A stretch of 54,379 nt of DNA from the NCBI RefSeq assembly GCF_026413145.1, contig NZ_JAOVYZ010000007.1, positions 1 to 54,379 on the forward strand, read 5' to 3'. The notes under the pieces were generated by a model. That model was not told the origin of the DNA, did no database searches, and worked only from the letters and a program-made list of their open reading frames with translations. The position numbers were made by a program, and so were the translations under genes. The DNA comes from Limosilactobacillus kribbianus. Its GTDB lineage: Bacteria; Bacillota; Bacilli; Lactobacillales; Lactobacillaceae. Positions within the stretch are counted from its first letter, which is position 1. Each line of letters starts with the position of its first letter. Positions 8,262-16,826 of this stretch are shown here, in pieces.

Positions 8262-10073
8262 TCAATCGTGACTGCTGCCCTTGGCCACCGCCGCGTTTTT
8301 CTGCAGGGAAACCTTAATCAATTGGGCCGTGGGCCGGTTGATCCCCAGGGCCTGAATATCTTCCACCGAAGCCGCGGCGATCTTGCTAATCGACCCGTAC
8401 TGCTTCAGCAGCTTGGTCCGGGTCCGCGGCCCAACCCCCTTGATCTCGTCCAATCGGGAACTGAGCGAATGCTTAGTGTGAACCCGCCGATGGAAGGTAA
8501 TCGCAAAGCGGTGCACCTCGTCTTGGATCCGCTGTACCAGGTAAAAGCCCTGGCTACGTGGATCGAGGTGAACGTGCTGATCGTGATCGCCAAAAAGCAG
8601 GTCGGCAGTCTTGTGCTTGTCGTTTTTAACCATCCCGACTACCGGAATATCAAGCCCCAGTTCGTTCTCCAGGACATCCTTGACGGCGTCCATCTGAATC
8701 TCACCACCATCCATGAAGATCATATCCGGCATTGGCTTATTTTCCTTTAGGAGCCGGGAGTAGCGCCGTCGAATCACCTCGCGGGTGCTGGCGGCTTCAT
8801 CGGCGTGGTCGATCACCGTCTTGAGCTTGTACTTACGATAAAGTTTCTTAGCCGGCTCCCCGTCAACGAAGACCACCATGGCGCTGACCGGATCGGCCCC
8901 TTGGATGTGGGAATGATCAAAGGCCTCAATCTTGTGGCCCGCCGGCAGTCCCAAGGCGTCGGTGATTTCCTTCATCGCCCCGGTCGTCTTGCTCTGGTCC
9001 ATCTCCAGCAAGCGAAACTTCTCACTTAGGGTTAGGCGGGCATTTTCGGCCGCCATGTCCATCAAATCGCGCTTTTCCCCCCGCTCTGGTGTCCGCACCG
9101 GGACGCCCAGGATTTCACTGATTTCCTTATTTGGCAGTCCCGCCGGCAACAGGATTTCCTTAGGTAGGATGTTGTTGCGCCGGTGGTAGAACTGAAGAAT
9201 GAAGCTGGTCATTTCTTCAACCGCCGTGTCAACAATTGGGAAGAGCCGCTTCTCCCGTTTCATCAGTCGCGCCTGGCGGATAAAGAAGACCTGGATCGAA
9301 AGCCAGCCCTTGTCCATATAAAAGTTAAAGAGGTCTCGCGGCGTCTTATCATTGGAGATGATCTTTTGCTTTTCAACGGTCACCTCAATGTAGTGCAGCT
9401 GGTCGCGGATCTCAGCGGCCCGTTCGTACTCCAGGTCCGCAGCGGCCTTATTCATCCGGGCCGTCAGCTGACGCTTAACTGCGGCCGTGTTCCCGTTGAG
9501 AAACGATTTAATCCGTTTGATCTGGGCTGCATACTCCGCGGGCGCAACCTCCTTAAAGCAGGCCCCCAAACACTGACCCATGTGATAGTACAGGCAGGGG
9601 CGGCCCTGGTAACCGTGGCAACGCCGCAGCGGGTAGACCTTTTGGATAAAGTGAAGGGTCTCCTCGGCCGCGTACACGTTCGGGTAGGGACCGAAGTAGT
9701 AGGCCCCATCTTTTTTGACCTGACCGGTGATCATGGTCTGCGGATCACGCTCGTTGGTGATTTTGATGTAAGGATAGCCGGTCCCCCGCTTCAGCTTGAT
9801 GTTGAAATAGGGCTGGTGCTTTTGGATCAGGGTGATTTCCAGGAGGAAGGATTCCTTGTTGGTCCCGGTAATAATGGTCTCGAAGTCCGCCACCTCTGAC
9901 ACCATCTTGGCGACCTTTCCGGTGTGGCTGCTCTTAAAATACGACCGCACCCGGTTCTTCAGGTTCTTGGCCTTTCCAACGTAAATGATCTGACCGTTAA
10001 TATTTTTCATTAAATAACAGCCGGGCTTATCCGGCAGTAATGCTAGCTTATGTTCCAGATATTCGCTTGCCAT
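8262..10073 (-). CDS. uvrC: UvrABC excinuclease subunit C
   Basis: Makes both incisions in nucleotide excision repair. The 603 residues fit the family. The N-terminal GIY-YIG nuclease is present (PGCYLM near 16 and IIYVGKAK near 30). A UVR motif lies near 205-235, an RNase-H-like second nuclease with DHSHIQG and DGG motifs lies in the middle, and there is a C-terminal helix-hairpin-helix pair (GVGPRTRTKLLKQYG). Two ATGs are adjacent: the second (10073) has the better spacing, six bases from GGAGG, so I use it rather than 10076. Confidence 0.96.
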   Translation of the reverse strand: MASEYLEHKLALLPDKPGCYLMKNINGQIIYVGKAKNLKNRVRSYFKSSHTGKVAKMVSEVADFETIITGTNKESFLLEITLIQKHQPYFNIKLKRGTGYPYIKITNERDPQTMITGQVKKDGAYYFGPYPNVYAAEETLHFIQKVYPLRRCHGYQGRPCLYYHMGQCLGACFKEVAPAEYAAQIKRIKSFLNGNTAAVKRQLTARMNKAAADLEYERAAEIRDQLHYIEVTVEKQKIISNDKTPRDLFNFYMDKGWLSIQVFFIRQARLMKREKRLFPIVDTAVEEMTSFILQFYHRRNNILPKEILLPAGLPNKEISEILGVPVRTPERGEKRDLMDMAAENARLTLSEKFRLLEMDQSKTTGAMKEITDALGLPAGHKIEAFDHSHIQGADPVSAMVVFVDGEPAKKLYRKYKLKTVIDHADEAASTREVIRRRYSRLLKENKPMPDMIFMDGGEIQMDAVKDVLENELGLDIPVVGMVKNDKHKTADLLFGDHDQHVHLDPRSQGFYLVQRIQDEVHRFAITFHRRVHTKHSLSSRLDEIKGVGPRTRTKLLKQYGSISKIAAASVEDIQALGINRPTAQLIKVSLQKNAAVAKGSSHD

Positions 10074-10155
10074 CATAACCCTCCGATAAAATTACTAACT
10101 AATTATTATAAGTGATCCGCCGTCCAAAAGGCAAAGAAAGTGCAAGCCAGATGAC

Positions 10156-10185
10156 TTGTCGAATTGCCGGTAAATGTGCTAGCAT
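10156..10185 (+). promoter_or_regulatory. Promoter of the small plus-strand gene and structured RNA
   Basis: TTGTCG at 156-161 of this thousand and TAGCAT at 180-185 are 18 bases apart, with a TGC extension before the -10. It points right, toward the 46-residue gene and the structured RNA. Confidence 0.5.
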
Positions 10186-10217
10186 TCTTCTTAAAAGAGA
10201 TTAAAGGAGCGATCAGA

Positions 10218-10358
10218 ATGGGACTTGTTACTCGGCGGAGCCTGCAAATCGACAAACTCTTCGACCAGTTGGCCGTTGATTCGAAGAAGCAAAAACCGCT
10301 TGATAAGAAAAAAGCAGACAAAGAAACTGATAAGAAAAACACGGATAAGCAAAAGTAA
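10218..10358 (+). CDS. Small basic 46-residue protein
   Basis: A short gene beginning MGLVTRRSLQIDKLFDQLAV and ending in a Lys/Asp-rich tail with several DK repeats. It resembles the short SPJ_0845-type proteins of streptococci and lactobacilli in length and opening, but I hold that only as a guess. AAAGGAG lies 8 bases before the ATG, and an upstream promoter points at it, so it is probably expressed. It is the only plus-strand gene inside a 17-kb minus-strand block. The structured RNA element starts 25 bases after its stop codon and the next terminator lies beyond that, so both probably share a transcript. Function unknown. Confidence 0.65.
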   Translation: MGLVTRRSLQIDKLFDQLAVDSKKQKPLDKKKADKETDKKNTDKQK

Positions 10359-10382
10359 GCTTGGACCGCAAAAAAGAGGTGA

Positions 10383-10539
10383 GTGGGAAACAACCACCAG
10401 AGTGGGGCGCGACGCGAAGCTAGCCTATTAGGTATGGCTAGCCTAGGACGGGAGTCGGCGCTGAAGGCGTCGGCTTTCGTCCGTAGTCAAATAGACTTGC
10501 TCCGCTGCGCTAGACACTAGCCCCACGGTTGTTTTTCAC
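10383..10539 (+). ncRNA. Structured RNA element of about 157 nt, candidate non-coding RNA or mobile repeat
   Basis: The ends close on each other: 383-395 pair with 527-539 (13 bp) and, after a 6-base bulge, 402-408 pair with 520-526 (7 bp). Inside are a 7-bp hairpin (419-425 with 436-442), a 16-bp uninterrupted hairpin (446-461 with 467-482, loop TGAAG) and a short 4-bp hairpin (485-488 with 494-497); all positions are offsets from 10000. Six pairs are not Watson-Crick, and all six are G-U when read as plus-strand RNA. In the complement they would be A-C mismatches. The plus strand is therefore the functional sense, matching the promoter, small gene and terminator around it. It does not carry tmRNA, RNase P, SRP or 6S hallmarks that I can see. 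Confidence 0.6.
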
Positions 10540-10564
10540 GTTATCTTTCCAATTATTTGAAAAG

Positions 10565-10613
10565 TAAAGGGAGGTCGGGAGAAAACAAATTTTCTCCCGG
10601 CCTCCCTTTTTTA
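10565..10613 (+). terminator. Strong terminator after the structured RNA
   Basis: AAAGGGAGG-T-CGGGAGAAAA pairs with its complement across a four-base loop, a 20-bp stem with one G-U pair in the plus sense, followed by six T. It ends the small-gene/RNA transcript. The stem would also help stop the minus-strand transcript leaving the MazG-like gene. Confidence 0.85.
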
Positions 10614-10662
10614 AGCGAAGGTGATAACCAACTGCATAGCTAACGTTTCAGCTGTTTACCAG

Positions 10663-10962
10663 TTACTTTTGTTTCTTAAAGCCACTAGGGTAGCGGCGGT
10701 TTAATTCCGCAATGTTTGCCTTGGCAACCTCGTCGAATGGAATGTCTGCCCACTCGGCAATCTGAGACAGATACCAGAGAACATCCCCCATCTCGTGCAT
10801 CAGCTCTGCTCGGTTGAGCTGCTTGCTCTTAAAGGTGTAGTTCTTTACCAGGTCCACCACCTGACCCGACTCGCCGGCGAGCCCCAGGGCACAGTTGGTC
10901 AAAACCTGTTCATTTCCGTAGAGCGTCCGTTTGGCTGCCTTTTGGTACTCGTTGAAATCCAC
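10663..10962 (-). CDS. MazG-like nucleotide pyrophosphohydrolase
   Basis: A 99-residue all-helical protein with the MazG-fold metal motif: GLAGESGQVVDLVKN around 27-41 supplies the first acidic pair, and ELMHEMGDVLWYL around 53-65 the second. Such small proteins hydrolyse nucleoside triphosphates to monophosphates, often as house-cleaning enzymes. The GTG start directly follows the engB stop codon with no gap, so the two are translationally linked. The exact substrate cannot be told. Confidence 0.85.
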   Translation of the reverse strand: MDFNEYQKAAKRTLYGNEQVLTNCALGLAGESGQVVDLVKNYTFKSKQLNRAELMHEMGDVLWYLSQIAEWADIPFDEVAKANIAELNRRYPSGFKKQK

Positions 10963-11553
10963 TTAGTTCATCCCCGTCTGTTGTTCAATCCATTGCCATA
11001 CTTGATCCTTGCCCCGTTTCGTCACCGCCGAGAAGAGGATCAATGGCGCGTCACGTTTCATCGTCAGTCGCTTTCTGATCTGGCTTTCCTGCCGGTTCCA
11101 GACGTTAGACTTAACCTTGTCGCTCTTGGTTCCCACGACCAGGGTTGGCAAGCTGTAGTAGTCCAGCCACTGATACATTGAAACATCATCGGCAGTCGGT
11201 TCATGACGAGCGTCAACTAGCATAATGACCCCGCGCAATTGTTCCCGCTGGGTCAGGTACTGTTCAATCATCTGACCAAAGCGTTCCCGTTCCTTTTTGG
11301 AAACCTTGGCGTAGCCGTAACCCGGCACATCAACGAAGTAGAGCTGATTCTCCACGTTGTAAAAGTTCAGGGTCTGGGTCTTTCCCGGCTGACTCGAGGT
11401 GTGGGCAAAGTTCTGCCGGTTAATCAGTGTGTTGGTCAGTGAGGATTTACCGACATTCGAGCGGCCAACCAGGGCAATCTCTGGATAGTCCGTCTTGGGG
11501 TATTGATCGGCCCGAACCGCACTGATCGTCAGGTCAACGTTATGTACATCCAT
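10963..11553 (-). CDS. engB: Ribosome biogenesis GTPase EngB (YsxC/YihA)
   Basis: GTPase needed for late 50S subunit assembly. The 196 residues match the family. G1 is GRSNVGKSS near 30-38, G3 is DVPGYG near 74-79, and G4 is TKSDK near 142. It lies 11 bases downstream of clpX, the conserved order in bacilli and lactobacilli, and the MazG-like gene follows it directly. Confidence 0.97.
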   Translation of the reverse strand: MDVHNVDLTISAVRADQYPKTDYPEIALVGRSNVGKSSLTNTLINRQNFAHTSSQPGKTQTLNFYNVENQLYFVDVPGYGYAKVSKKERERFGQMIEQYLTQREQLRGVIMLVDARHEPTADDVSMYQWLDYYSLPTLVVGTKSDKVKSNVWNRQESQIRKRLTMKRDAPLILFSAVTKRGKDQVWQWIEQQTGMN

Positions 11554-11564
11554 CGCGCTTCTCC

Positions 11565-12824
11565 TTACTTGGCCTGGGCTTGCTTCTTCATGACGTAGCG
11601 TGGTTCCGTATGGTGGGTCACGCAGCGCTTGTCAATCACAACTTCCGCGACATCCTTGCGGCTTGGCAGGTCAAACATGACGTCCCGCATGACGTCTTCA
11701 ATGATCGACCGCAGCCCCCGGGCACCGGTATTTCGCTTGATGGCCAACTGAGCCATAGCCTTAAGGGCGCCATCGGTAAATGACAGCTTGCTGCCGTCAA
11801 GACGAATCAGTTCCTGGTACTGTTTAACCAGGGCATTCTTCGGTTCGGTCAGAATCCGGACCAGATCATGCTCGTCCAACTTCTCTAAAGCGGTCATCAC
11901 TGGCAGCCGCCCGATGAATTCTGGGATCAAACCAAACTTCAGCAGGTCTTCTGGGATAACGTGCTGCAGGATGTTCTTCTCAGTGATGCTGCCCTTTTCA
12001 TCGGCGTTCGTGTCGGTACCGAAACCAATCGTCTTTTCACCCAGCCGTTCCTTGACGATCGTCTCAATACCATCAAAAGCTCCGCCGACGATAAAGAGAA
12101 TATTCTTGGTATCAACCTGAATAAATTCTTGTTGCGGGTGCTTCCGGCCCCCCTGCGGCGGAACATTGGCAATCGTCCCTTCCAGGATCTTCAAGAGGGC
12201 CTGCTGAACCCCTTCACCGGAAACATCCCGGGTGATTGAGACGTTTTCACTCTTCTTAGCAATCTTATCGATTTCGTCGATGTAGATGATGCCCTTTTCG
12301 GCCCGGTCAACATCAAAGTTCGCCGCTTGCAGCAGCTTTAAGATAATGTTTTCCACGTCTTCGCCGACATAACCGGCTTCAGTCAAAGTCGTCGCATCGG
12401 CAATCGCAAATGGAACGTTTAAAATCCGGGCCAGGGATTGGGCCAGGTAGGTCTTCCCAGAACCAGTTGGGCCGATCACCGCGATATTGCTCTTTTGCAG
12501 CTCAGTATCGTTGTTATCACCATTCATCATGGCGTTGACCCGCTTGTAGTGGTTGTAAACTGCCACTGCCAGCGTCTTCTTGGCTTCATCCTGACCAATT
12601 ACGTAGTCGTCCAGTTCACTGACGATCTCTTCTGGTGTCGGTACCCGGAAGTCCTTGCTTGCCTGATCATCGGCCAGTTCCTGATCAATGATCTGCTTGC
12701 ACAAGTCCACGCATTCGTTACAAATGTACACACCGGGACCGGCAACAATCTTTTTCACTTCGTCCTGTGACTTACCACAGAAGGAGCAGTGAATAGAATC
12801 CATTCCCTTGGTATCTTCAAACAT
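11565..12824 (-). CDS. clpX: ATP-dependent Clp protease ATP-binding subunit ClpX
   Basis: AAA+ unfoldase that feeds substrates to ClpP. The 419 residues are typical. The N-terminal zinc domain has Cys13, Cys16, Cys35 and Cys38. Walker A is GPTGSGKT near 115-122, Walker [10 protein letters not shown] near 180, and the IGF loop that docks on ClpP is visible (KTIGFGTD). AGGAGG lies before the ATG. The tig terminator upstream and a promoter in the gap indicate a transcription start of its own. Confidence 0.98.
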   Translation of the reverse strand: MFEDTKGMDSIHCSFCGKSQDEVKKIVAGPGVYICNECVDLCKQIIDQELADDQASKDFRVPTPEEIVSELDDYVIGQDEAKKTLAVAVYNHYKRVNAMMNGDNNDTELQKSNIAVIGPTGSGKTYLAQSLARILNVPFAIADATTLTEAGYVGEDVENIILKLLQAANFDVDRAEKGIIYIDEIDKIAKKSENVSITRDVSGEGVQQALLKILEGTIANVPPQGGRKHPQQEFIQVDTKNILFIVGGAFDGIETIVKERLGEKTIGFGTDTNADEKGSITEKNILQHVIPEDLLKFGLIPEFIGRLPVMTALEKLDEHDLVRILTEPKNALVKQYQELIRLDGSKLSFTDGALKAMAQLAIKRNTGARGLRSIIEDVMRDVMFDLPSRKDVAEVVIDKRCVTHHTEPRYVMKKQAQAK

Positions 12825-12853
12825 TAAGCTTCCTCCTCTAAAGTACTGAGAAC

Positions 12854-12883
12854 ATCATAACAAAATTAAAGACCGATTTCGAA
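12854..12883 (-). promoter_or_regulatory. Promoter of clpX
   Basis: On the minus strand TTCGAA and TATGAT are 18 bases apart, about 30 bases upstream of the clpX start and after the tig terminator. Confidence 0.45.
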
Positions 12884-12902
12884 TGATGTGATTTGGATCA
12901 AA

Positions 12903-12935
12903 AGAAAAAGTGTCCAATCAATTGATTGGGCACTC
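12903..12935 (-). terminator. Terminator of tig
   Basis: On the minus strand GTG-C-CCAATC pairs with GATTGG-A-CAC across an AATT loop, followed by TTTTTC. It lies 23 bases after the tig stop codon. Confidence 0.75.
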
Positions 12936-12957
12936 ATCAGTCTTGAACGAAGTAAAA

Positions 12958-14271
12958 TTACTTGTCAGACTTCTTGTCGTCGCTGGCAACCTGCTTTGCG
13001 GAGTCCGCAACCAGGTCAACGGCCTTCTTGATCTTGATGTCGTGAGCCAGCATGTCCTTAGACAGTGCCTTTTCAACGGCGTCTTCCTTCATGCCGTATT
13101 GCTTAGCCAGGTCAGCAACTTCCTTCTTCATTTCGTCGTCGCTGGCTTCCAGCTTAGCATCATCAACGATAGCTTCCAGAACCAGGTTAGTCTTAACCCG
13201 TTGTTCAGCATCGTTTGCGAATTGCTTCTTCAGGTCTTCTTCCTTAGTACCAGTGATCTGGAAGTACATTTGTGGGCTGATCCCCTGTTGTTGCATTCCA
13301 GCAAGGTATTGTTGCATCTGCCGGTTCGTGTCGTCATCCAGCATTGATTGTGGGATGTCTTGGATTTCGGCATTGGCAACAGCCTTTTCGATCGCAGCGT
13401 CTTCAATGGTAGCCTTAGCTTGGTTGTCCTTGTCTTCTTGCAGCTGCTTCTTGGTCTTGTCCTTCAGTTCGTCTAAGGTGTCAACATCCTCGTCAACGTC
13501 CTTGGCAAAGTCATCGTCAAGTTCTGGCAGTTGCTTTTCCTTGATTTCGTGAACCTTAACCTTGAAGATGGCGTCCTTACCGGCCAAGTTCTTAGCGTGG
13601 TAGTCTTCTGGGAAGGTTACCTTAACATCAACGTCATCACCGGACTTGTGGCCAACCAGTTGGTCTTCAAAGCCAGGGATGAAGGAGCCGGAACCCAGTT
13701 CAAGGGAGTAGTTGTCAGCGGAACCGCCGTCGAACTTCTCACCGTCAACACTACCTTCGTAGTCGATGACAACCGTGTCGCCGTTTTCAGCTGGCTTGTC
13801 TTCCTTCAGAACCAGTTCAGCTTGTTGTTGACGCTTCTTTTCTAATTCGGCATTAACGTCATCGTCAGAAACCGTGGTGTCCTGTTCAGGAACTTCCATT
13901 CCCTTGTAGTCGCCCAGCTTAACTTCTGGCATCACGTCAACCGTAGCAGTCAGAGTCCATGGTTGACCCTTTTCCATGCTCTTGATGTTAATTTCAGGTT
14001 GAGCAACTGGTTGGATCTTGGTTTCTTCAACCGCTGCGCTGTAGGCATCAGGCAGCACCTTGTTCAAGGCATCTTGGTAAAGTGATTCTTCGCCGTACAT
14101 TTGATTAAAAATCTGGCGAGGAACACGACCCTTCCGGAATCCCGGAACGGTGATCTTCTTACGAGTTTCAACGAAGGCTTCGTCAAGACCCTTCTTAATC
14201 GTGTCGACATCAATCGTGAAAGTCAATGTCCCTTTGCTGGCATCGCTATCGCGTTCCCATTTTGCTGACAT
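12958..14271 (-). CDS. tig: Trigger factor
   Basis: Ribosome-bound chaperone and prolyl isomerase that meets nascent chains at the exit tunnel. The 437 residues have the expected three parts: an N-terminal ribosome-binding domain with GFRKGRVPR near 44-52, a central FKBP-type domain about 160-245, and a helical C-terminal domain. The C-terminus is Asp/Lys-rich, as in other lactobacilli. A GGAGG site precedes the ATG. The gene stands between the tuf terminator and its own terminator, so it is transcribed alone from the promoter at 14341-14369. Confidence 0.98.
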   Translation of the reverse strand: MSAKWERDSDASKGTLTFTIDVDTIKKGLDEAFVETRKKITVPGFRKGRVPRQIFNQMYGEESLYQDALNKVLPDAYSAAVEETKIQPVAQPEINIKSMEKGQPWTLTATVDVMPEVKLGDYKGMEVPEQDTTVSDDDVNAELEKKRQQQAELVLKEDKPAENGDTVVIDYEGSVDGEKFDGGSADNYSLELGSGSFIPGFEDQLVGHKSGDDVDVKVTFPEDYHAKNLAGKDAIFKVKVHEIKEKQLPELDDDFAKDVDEDVDTLDELKDKTKKQLQEDKDNQAKATIEDAAIEKAVANAEIQDIPQSMLDDDTNRQMQQYLAGMQQQGISPQMYFQITGTKEEDLKKQFANDAEQRVKTNLVLEAIVDDAKLEASDDEMKKEVADLAKQYGMKEDAVEKALSKDMLAHDIKIKKAVDLVADSAKQVASDDKKSDK

Positions 14272-14299
14272 TTTATTTCCTCCAATAACATTTCAATTT

Positions 14300-14325
14300 G
14301 ACCAGGCGCTTACTGCGCGCTGGTC
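14300..14325 (-). other. Hairpin in the tig 5' untranslated region
   Basis: GACCAG-GCGC pairs with GCGC-G-CTGGTC, ten base pairs with one bulged base and a 5-base loop. It lies about 15 bases downstream of the -10 element and ends 29 bases before the start codon, so it would sit at the 5' end of the tig mRNA. It may protect the message end. Confidence 0.5.
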
Positions 14326-14340
14326 TGTACATACTTTATT

Positions 14341-14369
14341 AGTTTACCGTAGCTGTCAGGCAATTGCAA
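14341..14369 (-). promoter_or_regulatory. Promoter of tig
   Basis: On the minus strand TTGCAA (14364-14369) and TAAACT (14341-14346) are exactly 17 bases apart. The -35 lies inside the perfect inverted repeat at 14354-14383. Confidence 0.55.
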
Positions 14370-14383
14370 CCAATTGCCTGACA
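14354..14383. promoter_or_regulatory. Perfect 13-bp inverted repeat over the tig promoter, candidate operator
   Basis: TGTCAGGCAATTG at 14354-14366 is the exact complement of 14371-14383, with a 4-base spacer. It overlaps the -35 of the likely tig promoter. No T-run follows in either direction, and the tuf terminator is a separate hairpin nearby. A regulator-binding site is therefore more likely than a terminator. No known operator that I recognise matches it. Confidence 0.5.
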
Positions 14384-14402
14384 TCGCAACGTAATTTTAA
14401 AG

Positions 14403-14434
14403 CAAAAAAGGAATTCGGCAAGACCGAATTCCTT
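14403..14434 (-). terminator. Terminator of tuf
   Basis: On the minus strand AAGGAATTCGG pairs with CCGAATTCCTT around a 4-5-base loop, followed by six T, 23 bases after the tuf stop codon. Confidence 0.9.
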
Positions 14435-14456
14435 CATGTTTTTGCCTAATTGAAAA

Positions 14457-15647
14457 TTAGTCCAGCACTTCGGATACCACACCGGCACCAACAGTGTGTC
14501 CACCTTCACGGATGGTGAACTTCAGACCCTTTTCAAGGGCAACTGGCTTTTGCAGGTTAACAGTGAACGTAACGTTATCACCAGGCATAACCATTTCTAC
14601 GCCATCTGGCAGTTCAATCGTACCAGTAACATCAGTAGTGTGGAAGTAGAACTGTGGACGGTAGTTGGAGAAGAATGGAGTGTGACGGCCCCCTTCTTCC
14701 TTGGTCATAACATAAACTTCACCCTTGAAGTTCTTGTGAGTCTGGATGGAGCCTGGGGCTGCCAGAACTTGACCACGTTCAACTTGGTCGTGAGAAATAC
14801 CACGAAGCAGAACACCAACGTTGTCCCCGGCTTCACCAAGGTCAAGCGTCTTGTGGAACATTTCCAGACCAGTAACAGTGGACTTCAGAACCTTGTCGGA
14901 AAGACCAACGATTTCAACTTCGTCACCGATCTTAACAGTACCACGGTCGATACGACCGGAAACAACAGTACCACGACCAGTGATAGTGAAGACGTCTTCG
15001 ATAGGCATCATGAATGGCTTATCAGTAGGACGCTTTGGAGTTGGGATGTAGTCATCAATAACATCCATCAGGTGCAGAACAACCTTTTCTTGTTCTGGGT
15101 CACCCTGAAGAGCCTTCAGAGCGGAACCACGGATAACTGGAACATCGTCACCAGGGAAATCGTATTCGTTCAGAAGGTCACGAACTTCCATTTCAACCAA
15201 GTCAACCAGTTCGTCATCGTCAACCAAGTCAGTCTTGTTCAGGAATACAACGATGTATTCAACACCAACCTGACGAGCAAGAAGAATGTGTTCACGAGTC
15301 TGTGGCATAGGACCATCAGTAGCGGCAACAACCAGGATAGCACCATCCATTTGTGCAGCACCAGTGATCATGTTCTTAACGTAGTCGGCGTGACCTGGCG
15401 CATCGATGTGTGCGTAGTGACGCTTTTCAGTTTCGTATTCAACGTGGGCAGTGTTGATAGTGATACCACGTTCCTTTTCTTCTGGAGCGGCATCGATATC
15501 AGCGTAATCTTCTTCCTTTGCCAGACCCTTAGCTGCCAGTACCTTGGTGATAGCAGCAGTTAAAGTAGTCTTCCCATGGTCAACGTGGCCAATAGTACCA
15601 ATGTTTACATGGGGCTTTGTACGTTCATAATGTTCTTTTTCAGCCAT
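14457..15647 (-). CDS. tuf: Elongation factor Tu
   Basis: Delivers aminoacyl-tRNA to the ribosome. The 396 residues are the standard length. G1 is GHVDHGKT at 20-27, G3 DAPGH near 81 and G4 NKTD near 136. The two C-terminal beta-barrel domains are complete. A GGAGG site precedes the ATG. It is a single-gene unit with its own leader and terminator, as is usual in lactobacilli where tuf is apart from the str operon. Confidence 0.99.
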   Translation of the reverse strand: MAEKEHYERTKPHVNIGTIGHVDHGKTTLTAAITKVLAAKGLAKEEDYADIDAAPEEKERGITINTAHVEYETEKRHYAHIDAPGHADYVKNMITGAAQMDGAILVVAATDGPMPQTREHILLARQVGVEYIVVFLNKTDLVDDDELVDLVEMEVRDLLNEYDFPGDDVPVIRGSALKALQGDPEQEKVVLHLMDVIDDYIPTPKRPTDKPFMMPIEDVFTITGRGTVVSGRIDRGTVKIGDEVEIVGLSDKVLKSTVTGLEMFHKTLDLGEAGDNVGVLLRGISHDQVERGQVLAAPGSIQTHKNFKGEVYVMTKEEGGRHTPFFSNYRPQFYFHTTDVTGTIELPDGVEMVMPGDNVTFTVNLQKPVALEKGLKFTIREGGHTVGAGVVSEVLD

Positions 15648-15857
15648 TAATGAAAACCTCCTGTTAATTTACAAGTATAATGCCAGTCGTTTCAAAAAAA
15701 TGACTGACACACCCTTAGGGATATTGTACTACTTCTTTTCGCCAATTGAAAGCTTTATATCAAAGGCTTGAAGAAGAATTCTTAAATATAATATCAACTA
15801 TCCTCGCGTTTGTAAATAAATTTAGCGATGTTTTTCGCCTAAATTAGAAAATCCTTA
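15648..15857 (-). promoter_or_regulatory. tuf leader and promoter region
   Basis: A 210-base gap. On the minus strand TTTCAA and TACAAT are 17 bases apart about 80 bases before the tuf start. A GTCAGTC...GACTGGC dyad lies in the leader just before a second TATACT. The rest is AT-rich and holds no gene that I can see. Confidence 0.4.
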
Positions 15858-16766
15858 TTAATTCCCCTGGGCAAGCTTGCTAATCCGCGCCCTGATTAGC
15901 TTTTGCCAGCGTGCTGCAGCCGAATCAGTTGCACTTTTCCCACCGTCAATCGTCACTAACAGTTCCTCGGCCCAAGCTGTCGGGTCGTCAATCACGTCTT
16001 CAATTCGGGGCATCAGGAACATCAGTTGCAAGTCAAACTGCTGATTAGCCAGCTGATAGCGCATCGCATCCTGGTTGGCTAATCGGTCGTGAATCAGCTG
16101 ACGCACCTTTTTCACCACCGGAAGTTCGTCGCTGGCAATCAAGTGGGCCGGATTTACCTGGTATTCCTGATTGTCCAGCCAGAGGTAGGTCACCTGGGCG
16201 TCCAGGTGAATGCAGCGAAGAGTTTCGATGATGTCACTTTTGATCAGGGGCTGAACAAAGGGATCACGCAAGACGAAACGACTTCCCAGCAAGAACTCGT
16301 TCAGCGGTAACTCGTAGGCTTCACTCAGACGCTCGCGTTGCTCCAGAATCGTTCCATCCCCCAGGTGATAAAACTGCCGAAGATTCTGTTGAAGGGTCAC
16401 CTGGTACTTGATCTCCGCTGCCTGTTCACTATCAACAACTATTTTCAATAATTCTTCTTGCCAGCCTGGATCCGCCCCGGCAATCAGCAAGCGGCACTTG
16501 AGATAGCGCTGGTTCGCCAAAAGCACCCGCACCGCTAATTCAACATCCGATCGCGTTTTTAGGAAAAGGGCTGGTTCTTCCAGAACGAAGCTCAAGGCCT
16601 GGACGTACTGATGATCGTGATAGAGCGCCAGCACCTGGTTGCGGATCAGGATCGGGCTAGTAGTGTCCATCAGCAGTCCACCAAGAATCTCACTGGCCGT
16701 TTTCCATTTTTCCTGTTTGATCAGAACCAATGCACGCCGCAATTCACGCTTTTGTTGTTCATCCAT
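15858..16766 (-). CDS. Unknown helical (TPR-like) protein
   Basis: A 302-residue soluble protein, mostly helical, with no signal peptide or membrane segment. Repeated helix pairs in residues 1-100 resemble tetratricopeptide-type units (for example KRELRRALVLIKQEKWKTA), but no full consensus is met. It has many Leu, Gln and Glu, consistent with a scaffold or adaptor. It lies downstream of rnjB, separated by a weak terminator hairpin, and proteins of this kind sit in that place in other lactobacilli. Function unknown. Confidence 0.75.
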   Translation of the reverse strand: MDEQQKRELRRALVLIKQEKWKTASEILGGLLMDTTSPILIRNQVLALYHDHQYVQALSFVLEEPALFLKTRSDVELAVRVLLANQRYLKCRLLIAGADPGWQEELLKIVVDSEQAAEIKYQVTLQQNLRQFYHLGDGTILEQRERLSEAYELPLNEFLLGSRFVLRDPFVQPLIKSDIIETLRCIHLDAQVTYLWLDNQEYQVNPAHLIASDELPVVKKVRQLIHDRLANQDAMRYQLANQQFDLQLMFLMPRIEDVIDDPTAWAEELLVTIDGGKSATDSAAARWQKLIRARISKLAQGN

Positions 16767-16782
16767 TTTTTCACCTCACAAC

Positions 16783-16818
16783 ATGAAAGAAGGAGCCAAT
16801 CCATTCGACTGGCTCCTC
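16783..16818 (-). terminator. Weak terminator between rnjB and the helical protein gene
   Basis: On the minus strand GGAGCCAGTC pairs with GATTGGCTCC (one G-U) across five bases. The following stretch, TTCTTTC, is only partly T. It may allow read-through into the next gene. Confidence 0.5.
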
Positions 16819-16826
16819 AATTTTGA

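Noticed and set aside
10383-10539. 6S RNA, tmRNA, SRP RNA or RNase P RNA at this position
   Set aside because: The fold is several arms closed by one long stem, without the long single rod of 6S RNA or the conserved cores of the others.
14496-15563. 355-codon open frame opposite tuf
   Set aside because: It is antisense to the certain EF-Tu gene; long antisense frames come from the codon bias of tuf.
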